Source of the DNA: Paragordius varius
Lineage: Eukaryota > Nematomorpha
Assembly (NCBI GenBank): GCA_964247055.1
Contig: OZ176050.1
Location: forward strand, 5,518,001 to 5,582,000
Reading direction: 5' to 3'
DNA length: 64,000 nucleotides
The notes below the pieces were generated by a model. That model was not told the DNA's origin and made no database searches. It saw only the letters and a list, made by a program, of their open reading frames with translations. Position 1 is the first letter of the stretch, and every line of letters starts with the position of its first letter. Of this stretch, positions 1 to 13,852 are shown piece after piece. Position numbers and translations under genes: made by a program.

Positions 1-3000
1 GTTGGATATACTCATATTTGATTAAAGAATATAATTTGATTGTTGAGAAGTTAGGGTTGATTGTTGGATATACTCATATTTGAATGGAAAATATAATTTG
101 ATTGTTGAGAAGTTACGGTTGATTGTTGGATATACTCATATTTGAATGGAAAATATAATTTGATTGTTGAGAAGTTACGGTTGATTGTTGGATATACTCA
201 TATTGAAAATATAATTTGATTGTTGAGAGGTTACGGTTAATTGTTGGATATACTCATATTTGAATGAAAAATATAATTTGATTGTTGAGAGGTTACGGTT
301 GATTGTTGGATATACTCATATTTGAATGGAAAATATAATTTGATTGTTGAGAAGTTACGGTTGATTGTTGGATATACTCATATTTGAGTGGAAAATATAA
401 TTTGATTGTTGAGAAGTTACGGTTGATTGTTGGATGTACTCATATTTGAATGGAAAATATATTTTGATTGTTGAGAAGTTACGGTTGATTATTGGAAATA
501 CTCATATTTGTATGGAAAATATATAATTGATTGTTGAGAAGTTACGGTTGATTGTTGGATATACTCATATTTGATTGGAGAATATAATTTGATTGTTGAG
601 AGGTTACGGTTGATTGTTGGAAACACTCATATTTGAATGGAAAATATAATATGATTGTTGAGAGGTTACGGTTGATTGTTGGAAATACTCATATTTGTAT
701 GGAAAATATATAATTGATTGTTGAGAAGTTACGGTTGATTGTTGGATATACTCATATTTGAGTGAAAAATATAATTTGATTCATATTTGAATGGAAAATA
801 TAATTTGATTGTTGAGAAGTTACGGTTGATTGTTGGATATACTCATATTTGAGTGGAAAATATAATTTGATTGAAGTTACGGTTGATTGTTGGATGTACT
901 CATATTTGAATGGAAAATATATTTTGATTGTTGAGAAGTTACGGTTGATTATTGGAAATACTCATATTTGTATGGAAAATATATAATTGATTGTTGAGAA
1001 GTTACGGTTGATTGTTGGATATACTCATATTTGATTGGAGAATATAATTTGATTGTTGAGAGGTTACGGTTGATTGTTGGAAACACTCATATTTGAATGG
1101 AAAATATAATTTGATTGTTGAGAAGTTACGGTTTATTGTTGGATATACTCATATTTGAATGGAAAATATAATTTGATTGTTGAGAAGTTACGGTGGATTG
1201 TTGGAAATACTCATATTTGAATGGAAAATATATTTTGATTGTTGAGAAGTTACGGTTGATTGTTGGAAATACTCATATTTGATTGGAGAATATAATTTGA
1301 TTGTTGAGAAGTTACGGATTATTGTTGGATATATTCATATTTGAGTGGAAAATATAATTTGATTGTTGAGAAGTTACGGTTGAATGTTGGATATACTCAT
1401 ATTGAAAATATAATTTGATTGTTGAGAGGTTACGGTTGATTGTTGGAAATACTCATATTTGAATGAAAAATATAATTTGATTGTTGATTACGGTTGATTG
1501 TTGGATATACTCATATTTGAATGGAAAATATAATTTGATTGTTGAGAAGTTACGGTTGATTATTGGATATATTCATATTTGAATGGAAAATATAATTTGA
1601 TTGTTGAGAAGTTACGGTTGATTGTTGGATATACTCATATTTGAGTGGAAAATATAATTTGATTGAAGTTACGGTTGATTGTTGGATGTACTCATATTTG
1701 AATGGAAAATATATTTTGATTGTTGAGAAGTTACGGTTGATTATTGGAAATACTCATATTTGTATGGAAAATATATAATTGATTGTTGAGAAGTTACGGT
1801 TGATTGTTGGATATACTCATATTCGAATGGAAAATATAATTTGATTGTTGAGAAGTTACGGTTTATTGTTGGATATACTCATATTGAAAATATAATTTGA
1901 TTGTTGAGAGGTTACGGTTGATTGTTGGAAATACTCATATTTGAGTGGAAAATATAATTTGATTGTTGAGAAGTTACGGTACATTATTGGAATATACTCA
2001 TATTTGAATGGAAAATATAATTTGATTGTTGAGAAGTTACGGTTGATTGTTGGATATACTCATATTTGAATGGAAAATATAATTTGATTGTTGAGAAGTT
2101 AGGGTTGATTATTGGATATACTCATATTTGAATGGAAAATATAATTTGATTGTTGAGAAGTTACGGTTGATTATTGGATATACTCATATTTGAATGGAAA
2201 ATATAATTTGATTGTTGAGAAGTTACGGTTGATTGTTGGATATACTCATATTTGAATGGAAAATATAATTTGATTGTTGAGAAGTTACGGTTGATTGTTG
2301 GATATACTTATATTTGAATGGAAAATATAATTTGATTGTTGAGAAGTTACGGTTTATTGTTAGATATACTCACATTTGAAGGAAAATATAATTTGATTGT
2401 TGAGAAGTTACGGTTGATTATTAGATATACTCATATTTGAGTGGAAAATATAATTTGATTGTTGAGAAGTTAGGGTTGATTGTTAGATATACTCACATTT
2501 GAAGGAAAATATAATTTGATTGTTGAGAAGTTACGGTTGATTATTGGATATACTCATATTTGAGTGGAAAATATAATTTGATTGTTGAGAAGTTAGGGTT
2601 GATTGTTGGATATACTCATATTTGAGTGGAAAATATAATTTGATTGTTGAGAAGTTACTTTTGATTGTTGGATATACTCATATTTGAGTGGAAAATATAA
2701 TTTGATTCTTGAGAAGTTACGGTTGATTGTTGGATATACTCATATTTGAATGGAAAATATAATTTGATTGTTGAGAAGTTACGGTTGATTGTTGGATATA
2801 CTCATATTTGAATGGAAAATATAATTTGATTGTTGAGAAGTTACGGTTGATTATTGGATATACTTATATTTGAATGGAAAATATAATTTGATTGTTGAGA
2901 AGTTACGGTTGATTATTGGATATACTCATATTTGAGTGGAAAATATAATTTGATTGTTGAGAAGTTACGGTTGATTGTTGGATATACTCATATTTGAATG

Positions 3001-5491
3001 GAAAATATAATTTGATTGTTGAGAAGTTAGGGTTGATTGTTGGATATACTCATATTTGAGTGGAAAATATAATTTGATTGTTGAGAAGTTACGGTTGATT
3101 GTTGGATATACTCATATTTGAATGGAAAATATAATTTGATTGTTGAGAAGTTACGGTTGATTGTTGGATATACTCATATTTGAATGGAAAATATAATTTG
3201 ATTGTTGAGAAGTTACGGTTGATTATTGGATATACTCATATTTGAGTGGAAAATATAATTTGTTGTTGAGAAGTTACGGTTTATTGTTGTTGGATATACT
3301 CATATTTGAATGGAAAATATAATTTGATTGTTGAGAAGTTACGGTTGATTATTGGATATACTCATATTTGAGTGGAAAATATAATTTGATTGTTGAGAAG
3401 TTACGGTTGATTGTTGGATATACTCATATTTGAATGGAAAATATAATTTGATTGTTGAGAAGTTAGGGTTGATTGTTGGATATACTCATATTTGAGTGGA
3501 AAATATAATTTGATTGTTGAGAAGTTACGGTTGATTATTGGAAATACTCATATATGAATGGAAAATAAATTTTGATTGTTGAGAAGTTACGGTTTATTGT
3601 TAGATATACTCACATTTAAGGAAAATATAATTTGATTGTTGAGAAGTTAGGGTTGATTGTTGGATATACTCATATTTGAGTGGAAAATATAATTTGATTG
3701 TTGAGAAGTTACGGTTGATTGTTGGATATACTCATATTTGAATGGAAAATATAATTTGATTGTTGAGAAGTTACGGTTGATTGTTGGATATACTCATATT
3801 TGAATGGAAAATATAATTTGATTGTTGAGAAGTTACGGTTGATTATTGGATATACTCATATTTGAGTGGAAAATATAATTTGATTGTTGAGAAGTTACGG
3901 TTGATTGTTGGATATACTCATATTTGAATGGAAAATATAATTTGATTGTTGAGAAGTTAGGGTTGATTGTTGGATATACTCATATTTGAGTGGAAAATAT
4001 AATTTGATTGTTGAGAAGTTACGGTTGATTGTTGGATATACTCATATTTGAATGGAAAATATAATTTGATTGTTGAGAAGTTACGGTTGATTGTTGGATA
4101 TACTCATATTTGAATCGAAAATATAATCTGATTGTTGAGAAGTTAGGGTTGATTGTATATATACTCATATTTGAATGGAAAATATAATTATTTTGTTGAG
4201 AAGTTACGGTTGATTATTGGAAATACTCATATTTGAATGGAAAATATAATTTGATTGTTGAGAAGTTAGGGTTGATTTTTGGATATACTCATATTTGAAT
4301 GGAAAATATAATTTGATTGTTGAGAAGTTACGGTTGATTATTGGAAATACTCATATTTGAATGGAAAATATAATTTGATTGTTGAGAAGTTACGGTTTAT
4401 TGTTAGATATACTCATATTTGAGTGGAAAATATAATTTGATTGTTGAGAAGTTACAGTTGATTATTGGAAATACTCATATTTGAATGGAAAATATAATTT
4501 GATTGTTGAGAAGTTAGGGTTAATTGTTGGATATACTCATATTTGAATGGAAAATATAATTTGATTGTTGAGAAGTTACGGTTAATTATTGGAAATACTC
4601 ATATTTGAATGGAAAATATAATTTGATTGTTGAGAAGTTACGGTTTATTGTTGGATATACTTATATTTTAGCCGAAAATATAAATTGATAGTTGAGAAGT
4701 TACGTTTGATTGTTGGATATACTCATATTTGAATGGAAAATATAATTTGATTGTTGAGAAGTTACGGTTGATTGTTGGATATACTCATATTTGAATGGAA
4801 AATATAATTTGATTGTTGAGTAGTTACGGTTGATTGTTGGATATACTCATATTTGAATGGAAAATATAATTTGATTGTTGAGAAGTTACGGTTGATTATT
4901 GGATATACTCATATTTGAGTGGAAAATATAATTTGATTGTTGAGAAGTTACGGTTGATTGTTGGATATACTCATATTTGAATCGAAAATATAATCTGATT
5001 GTTGAGAAGTTAGGGTTGATTGTATATATACTCATATTTGAATGGAAAATATAATTTGATTGTTGAGAAGTTACGGTTGATTATTGGAAATACTCATATT
5101 TGAATGGAAAATATAATTTGATTGTTGAGAGGTTACGGTTTATTGTTAGATATACTCATATTTGAGTGGAAAATATAATTTGATTGTTGAGAAGTTACAG
5201 TTGATTATTGGAAATACTCATATTTGAATGGAAAATATAATTTGATTGTTGAGAAGTTAGGGTTGATTGTTGGATATACTCATATTTGAATGGAAAATAT
5301 AATTTGATTGTTGAGAAGTTACGGTTGATTATTGGAAATACTCATATTTGAATGGAAAATATAATTTGATTGTTGAGAAGTTACGGTTTATTGTTGGATA
5401 TACTCATATTTGAATGGAAAATATAATTTGATTGTTGAGAAGTTACGGTTGATTGTTGGATATACTCATATTTGAGTGGAAAATATAATTT

Positions 5492-5615
5492 CGAAAAAAG
5501 AAAGACTTTACTATAAAAGTCGAAAATTAAAATATATATTTTTTATATTTGTACGCATTTCAGCTTAATTTCTTTAATAAATTTCATAAATACAATGCGT
5601 AATTCTCTCAATTTT
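5492..5615. repeat. non-satellite insert in the array, copy 1
   Basis: About 124 bp unrelated to the 62-bp unit interrupts the array after GAAAATATAATTT. It contains AAAGAAAGACTTTACTATAA and TTTGTACGCATTTCAGCTT. The satellite resumes with a divergent unit, ATTGGATTGTTGAGAAATTA. The same insert recurs 565 bp downstream with the same flanks, so the two arose by duplication of one event. The origin of the insert is not recognisable. Confidence 0.9.
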
Positions 5616-6056
5616 AATATAATTGGATTGTTGAGAAATTACTGTTTATTGTTGTTGGATATACTCATATTTGAATGGAAAATATAATTTGATTGTTGAG
5701 AAGTTACGGTTTATTGTTGGATATACTCATATTGAAAATATAATTTGATTGTTGAGAGGTTACGGTTGATTGTTGGAAATACTCATATTTGAGTGGAAAA
5801 TATAATTTGATTGTTGAGAAGTTACGGTACATTATTGGAATATACTCATATTTGAATGGAAAATATAATTTGATTGTTGAGAAGTTACGGTTGATTGTTG
5901 GATATACTCATATTTGAATGGAAAATATAATTTGATTGTTGAGAAGTTACGGTTTATTGTTAGATATACTCACATTTGAAGGAAAATATAATTTGATTGT
6001 TGAGAAGTTACGGTTGATATTTGGATATACTCATATTTGAGTGGAAAATATAATTT

Positions 6057-6180
6057 CGAAAAAAGAAAGACTTTACTATAAAAGTCGAAAATTAAAATAT
6101 ATATTTTTTATATTTGTACGCATTTCAGCTTAATTTCTTTAATAAATTTCATAAATACAATGCGTAATTCTCTCAATTTT
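6057..6180. repeat. non-satellite insert in the array, copy 2
   Basis: This is a second copy of the insert at 5,492-5,615, followed by the same divergent unit (GAAATTACTG, then GTTGTTGG). The shared flanks show that a block of at least 565 bp was duplicated in tandem. Confidence 0.9.
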
Positions 6181-9100
6181 AATATAATTGGATTGTTGAG
6201 AAATTACTGTTTATTGTTGTTGGATATACTCATATTTGAATGGAAAATATAATTTGATTGTTGAGAAGTTACGGTTTATTGTTGGATATACTCATATTGA
6301 AAATATAATTTGATTGTTGAGAAGTTACGGTTGATTGTTGGATATACTCATATTTGAATGGAAAATATAATTTGATTGTTGAGAAGTTAGGGTTGATTAT
6401 TGGATATACTCATATTTGAGTGGAAAATATAATTTGATTGTTGAGAAGTTACGGTACATTATTGGATATACTCATATTTGAATGGAAAATATAATTTGAT
6501 TGTTGAGAAGTTACGGTTGATTATTGGATATACTTATATTTGAATGGAAAATATAATTTGATTGTTGAGAAGTTACGGTTGATTATTGGATATACTCATA
6601 TTTGAATGGAAAATATAATTTTATTGTTGAGAAGTTACGATTGAATGGATATACTCATATTTGAGTGGAAAATATAATTTGATAGTTGAGAAGTTACGGT
6701 ACATTATTGGATATACTCATATTTGAGTGGAAAATATAATTTGATTGTTGAGAAGTTACGGTTGATTGTTGGATATACTCATATTTGAATGGAAAATATA
6801 ATTTGATTGTTGAGAAGTTAGGGTTGATTGTATATATACTCATATTTGAATGGAAAATATAATTTGATTGTTGAGAAGTTACGGTTGATTATTGGAAATA
6901 CTCATATTTGAATGGAAAATATAATTTGATTGTTGAGAAGTTAGGGTTGATTTTTGGATATACTCATATTTGAATGGAAAATATAATTTGATTGTTGAGA
7001 AGTTACGGTTGATTGTTGGATATACTTATATTTGAATGGAAAATATAATTTGATTGTTGAGAAGTTACGGTTTATTGTTAGATATACTCACATTTGAAGG
7101 AAAATATAATTTGATTGTTGAGAAGTTACGGTTGATTATTAGATATACTCATATTTGAGTGGAAAATATAATTTGATTGTTGTGAAGTTAGGGTTGATTG
7201 TTAGATATACTCACATTTGAAGGAAAATATAATTTGATTGTTGAGAAGTTACGGTTGATTATTGGATATACTCATATTTGAGTGGAAAATATAATTTGAT
7301 TGTTGAGAAGTTAGGGTTGATTGTTGGATATACTCATATTTGAGTGGAAAATATAATTTGATTGTTGAGAAGTTACTTTTGATTGTTGGATATACTCATA
7401 TTTGAGTGGAAAATATAATTTGATTGTTGAGAAGTTACGGTTGATTGTTGGATATACTCATATTTGAATGGAAAATATAATTTGATTGTTGAGAAGTTAC
7501 GGTTGATTGTTGGATATACTCATATTTGAGTGGAAAATATAATTTGATTGTTGAGAAGTTACGGTTGATTGTTGGATATACTCATATTTGAGTGGAATAT
7601 ATAATTTGATTGTTGAGAAGTTACGGTTGATTATTGGATATACTTATATTTGAATGGAAAATATAATTTGATTGTTGAGAAGTTACGGTTGATTGTTGGA
7701 TATACTCATATTTGAATGGAAAATATAATTTGATTGTTGAGAAGTTACGGTTGATTGTTGGATATACTCATATTTTAGCCGAAAATATAAATTGATAGTT
7801 GAGAAGTTACGGTTGATTGTTGGATATACTCATATTTGAATGGAAAATATAATTTGATTGTTGAGAAGTTACGGTTGATTGTTGGATATACTCATATTTG
7901 AATGGAAAATATAATTTGATTGTTGAGTAGTTACGGTTGATTGTTGGATATACTCATATTTGAATGGAAAATATAATTTGATTGTTGAGAAGTTACGGTT
8001 GATTATTGGATATACTCATATTTGAGTGGAAAATATAATTTGATTGTTGAGAAGTTACGGTTGATTGTTGGATATACTCATATTTGAATCGAAAATATAA
8101 TCTGATTGTTGAGAAGTTAGGGTTGATTGTATATATACTCATATTTGAATGGAAAATATAATTTGATTGTTGAGTAGTTACGGTTGATTGTTGGATATAC
8201 TCATATTTGAATGGAAAATATAATTTGATTGTTGAGAAGTTAGGGTTGATTGTTGGATATACTCATATTTGAATGGAAAATATAATTTGATTGTTGAGAA
8301 GTTACGGTTTATTGTTGGATATACTTATATTTTAGCCGAAAATATAAATTGATAGTTGAGAAGTTACGGTTGATTGTTGGATATACTCATATTTGAATGG
8401 AAAATATAATTTGATTGTTGAGAAGTTACGGTTGATTATTGGATATACTCATATTTGAGTGGAAAATATAATTTGATTGTTGAGAAGTTACGGTTGATTG
8501 TTGGATATACTCATATTTGAATCGAAAATATAATCTGATTGTTGAGAAGTTAGGGTTGATTGTATATATACTCATATTTGAATGGAAAATATAATTTGAT
8601 TGTTGAGAAGTTAGGGTTGATTGTATATATACTCATATTTGAATGGAAAATATAATTTGATTGTTGAGAAGTTACGGTTGATTGTTGGATATACTCATAT
8701 TTGAGTGGAAAATATAATTTGATAGTTGAGAAGTTACGGTACATTATTGGATATACTCATATTTGAATGGAAAATATAATTTGATTGTTGAGAAGTTACA
8801 GTTGATTATTGGAAATACTAATATTTGAATGGAAAATATAATTTGATAGTTGAGAAGTTACGGTACATTATTGGATATACTCATATTTGAATGGAAAATA
8901 TAATTTGATTGTTGAGAAGTTACAGTTGATTATTGGAAATACTCATATTTGAATGGAAAATATAATTTGATTGTTGAGAAGTTACGGTTTATTGTTGGAT
9001 ATACTTATATTTTAGCCGAAAATATAAATTGATAGTTGAGAAGTTACGGTTGATTGTTGGATATACTCATATTTGAATGGAAAATATAATTTGATTGTTG

Positions 9101-12100
9101 AGAAGTTACGGTTGATTGTTGGATATACTTATATTTGAGTGGAAAATATAATTTGATTGTTGAGTAGTTACGGTTGATTGTTGGATATACTCATATTTGA
9201 ATGGAAAATATAATTTGATTGTTGAGAAGTTACGGTTGATTATTGGATATACTCATATTTGAGTGGAAAATATAATTTGATTGTTGAGAAGTTACGGTTG
9301 ATTGTTGGATATACTCATATTTGAATGGAAAATATAATTTGATTGTTGAGAAGTTAGGGTTGATTGTTGGATATACTCATATTTGAGTGGAAAATATAAT
9401 TTGATAGTTGAGAAGTTACGGTACATTATTGGATATACTCATATTTGAATGGAAAATATAATTTGATTGTTGAGAAGTTACAGTTGATTATTGGAAATAC
9501 TCATATTTGAGTGGAAAATATAATTTGATAGTTGAGAAGTTACGGTACATTATTGGATATACTCATATTTGAATGGAAAATATAATTTTATTGTTGAGAA
9601 GTTACGGTTTATTGTTAGATATACTCATATTTGAATGGAAAATATAATTTGATTGTTGAGAAGTTACGGTTGATTGTTGGATATACTCATATTTGAGTGG
9701 AAAATATAATTTGATAGTTGAGAAGTTACGGTACATTATTGGATATACTCATATTTGAATGGAAAATATAATTTTATTGTTGAGAAGTTACGGTTTATTG
9801 TTAGATATACTCATATTTGAATGGAAGATATAATTTGATTGTTGAGAAGTTAGGGTTGATTATTGGATATACTTATATTTGAATGGAAAATATAATTTGA
9901 TTGTTGAGAAGTTACGGTTGATTATTGGATATACTCATATTTGAGTGGAAAATATAATTTGATTGTTGAGAAGTTACGGTTGATTGTTGGATATACTCAT
10001 ATTTGAATCGAAAATATAATCTGATTGTTGAGAAGTTAGGGTTGATTGTATATATACTCATATTTGAATGGAAAATATAATTTGATTGTTGAGAAGTTAC
10101 GGTTGATTATTGGAAATACTCATATTTGAATGGAAAATATAATTTGATTGTTGAGAAGTTAGGGTTGATTTTTGGATATACTCATATTTGAATGGAAAAT
10201 ATAATTTGATTGTTGAGAAGTTAGGGTTGATTTTTGGATATACTATATTTGAATGGAAAATATAATTTGATTGTTGAGAAGTTACGGTTGATTATTGGAA
10301 ATACTCATATTTGAATGGAAAATATAATTTGATTGTTGAGAAGTTACGGTTTATTGTTAGATATACTCATATTTGAGTGGAAAATATAATTTGATTGTTG
10401 AGAAGTTACAGTTGATTATTGGAAATACTCATATTTGAATGGAAAATATAATTTGATTGTTGAGAAGTTAGGGTTGATTGTTGGATATACTCATATTTGA
10501 ATGGAAAATATAATTTGATTGTTGAGAAGTTACGGTTGATTATTGGAAATACTCATATTTGAATGGAAAATATAATTTGATTGTTGAGAAGTTACGGTTT
10601 ATTGTTGGATATACTTATATTTTAGCCGAAAATATAAATTGATAGTTGAGAAGTTACGGTTGATTGTTGGATATACTCATATTTGAATGGAAAATATAAT
10701 TTGATTGTTGAGAAGTTACGGTTGATTGTTGGATATACTCATATTTGAATGGAAAATATAATTTGATTGTTGAGTAGTTACGGTTGATTGTTGGATATAC
10801 TCATATTTGAATGGAAAATATAATTTGATTGTTGAGAAGTTACGGTTGATTATTGGATATACTCATATTTGAGTGGAAAATATAATTTGATTGTTGAGAA
10901 GTTACGGTTGATTGTTGGATATACTCATATTTGAATGGAAAATATAATTTGATTGTTGAGAAGTTAGGGTTGATTGTTGGATATACTCATATTTGAGTGG
11001 AAAATATAATTTGATTGTTGAGAAGTTACGGTTGATTGTTGGATATACTCATATTTGAATGGAAAATATAATTTGATTGTTGAGAAGTTACGGTTTATTG
11101 TTAGATATACTCACATTTGAAGGAAAATATAATTTGATTGTTGAGAAGTTACGGTTGATTATTGGATATACTCATATTTGAGTGGAAAATATAATTTGAT
11201 TGTTGAGAAGTTACGGTTGATTGTTGGATATACTCATATTTGAATCGAAAATATAATCTGATTGTTGAGAAGTTAGGGTTGATTGTATATATACTCATAT
11301 TTGAATGGAAAATATAATTTGATTGTTGAGAAGTTACGGTTGATTATTGGAAATACTCATATTTGAATGGAAAATATAATTTGATTGTTGAGAAGTTAGG
11401 GTTGATTTTTGGATATACTCATATTTGAATGGAAAATATAATTTGATTGTTGAGAAGTTACGGTTGATTATTGGAAATACTCATATTTGAATGGAAAATA
11501 TAATTTGATTGTTGAGAAGTTACGGTTTATTGTTAGATATAATCATATTTGAGTGGAAAATATAATTTGATTGTTGAGAAGTTACAGTTGATTATTGGAA
11601 ATACTCATATTTGAATGGAAAATATAATTTGATTGTTGAGAAGTTAGGGTTGATTGTTGGATATACTCATATTTGAATGGAAAATATAATTTGATTGTTG
11701 AGAAGTTACGGTTGATTATTGGAAATACTCATATTTGAATGGAAAATATAATTTGATTGTTGAGAAGTTACGGTTTATTGTTGGATATATTTATATTTTA
11801 GCCGAAAATATAAATTGATAGTTGAGAAGTTACGGTTGATTGTTGGATATACTCATATATGAATGGAAAATATAATTTGATTGTTGAGAAGTTACGGTTG
11901 ATTGTTGGATATACTCATATTTGAATGGAAAATATAATTTGATTGTTGAGAAGTTACGGTTGATTGTTGGATATACTCATATTGAAAATATAATTTGATT
12001 GTTGAGAAGTTACGGTTGATTGTTGGATATACTCATGTTTGAGTGGAAAATATAATTTGATTGTTGAGAAGTTACGGTTGATTGTTGGATATACTCATAT

Positions 12101-13852
12101 TTGAATCGAAAATATAATTTGATTGTTCAGAAGTTAGGGTTGATTGTTGGATATACTCATATTTGAATGGAAAATATAATTTGATTGTTGAGAAGTTACG
12201 GTTTATTGTTAGATATACTCACATTTGAAGGAAAATATAATTTGATTGTTGAGAAGTTACGGTTGATTATTGGATATACTCATATTTGAGTGGAAAATAT
12301 AATTTGATTGTTGAGAAGTTACGGTTGATTGTTGGATATACTCATATTTGAATCGAAAATATAATCTGATTGTTGAGAAGTTAGGGTTGATTGTATATAT
12401 ACTCATATTTGAATGGAAAATATAATTTGATTGTTGAGAAGTTACGGTTGATTATTGGAAATACTCATATTTGAATGGAAAATATAATTTGATTGTTGAG
12501 AAGTTAGGGTTGATTTTTGGGTATACTCATATTTGAATGGAAAATATAATTTGATTGTTGAGAAGTTACGGGTATTATTGGAAATACTCATATTTGAATG
12601 GAAAATATAATTTGATTGTTGAGAAGTTACGGTTTATTGTTAGATATACTCATATTTGAGTGGAAAATATAATTTGATTGTTGAGAAGTTACAGTTGATT
12701 ATTGGAAATACTCATATTTGAATGGAAAATATAATTTGATTGTTGAGAAGTTACGGTTGATTATTGGATATACTCATATTTGAATGGAAAATATAATTTG
12801 ATTGTTGAGAAGTTACGGTTGATTGTTGGATATACTCATATATGAGTGGAAAATATAATTTGATTGTTGAGAAGTTAGGGTTGATTATTGGATATACTCA
12901 TATTTGAGTGGAAAATATAATTTGATTGTTGAGAAGTTACGGTACATTATTGGATATACTCATATTTGAATGGAAAATATAATTTGATTGTTGAGAAGTT
13001 ACGGTTGATTATTGGATATACTTATATTTGAATGGAAAATATAATTTGATTGTTGAGAAGTTACGGTTGATTATTGGATATACTCATATTTGAGTGGAAA
13101 ATATAATTTGATTGTTGAGAAGTTACGGTTGATTGTTGGATATACTCATATTTGAATGGAAAATATAATTTGATTGTTGAGAAGTTAGGGTTGATTGTTG
13201 GATATACTCATATTTGAGTGGAAAATATAATTTGATTGTTGAGAAGTTACGGTTGATTGTTGGATATACTCATATTTGAGTGGAAAATATAATTTGATTG
13301 TTGAGAAGTTACGGTTGATTATTGGATATACTCATATTTGAATGAAAAATATAATTTGATTGTTGAGAAGTTACGGTTGATTGTTGGATATACTCATATT
13401 TGAGTGGAAAATATAATTTGATTGTTGAGAAGTTAGGGTTGATTATTGGATATACTCATATTTGAGTGGAAAATATAATTTGATTGTTGAGAAGTTACGG
13501 TACATTATTGGATATACTCATATTTGAATGGAAAATATAATTTGATTGTTGAGAAGTTACGGTTGATTATTGGATATACTTATATTTGAATGGAAAATAT
13601 AATTTGATTGTTGAGAAGTTACGGTTGATTATTGGATATACTCATATTTGAGTGGAAAATATAATTTGATTGTTGAGAAGTTACGGTTGATTGTTGGATA
13701 TACTCATATTTGAATGGAAAATATAATTTGATTGTTGAGAAGTTAGGGTTGATTGTTGGATATACTCATATTTGAGTGGAAAATATAATTTGATTGTTGA
13801 GAAGTTACGGTTGATTGTTGGATATACTCATATTTGAATGGAAAATATAATT

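Noticed and set aside
8550-8744. Open frame of 64 codons on the - strand inside the satellite
   Set aside because: It is made of satellite units. The unit is 62 bp, so the frame rotates and other units break it. It is not a gene.
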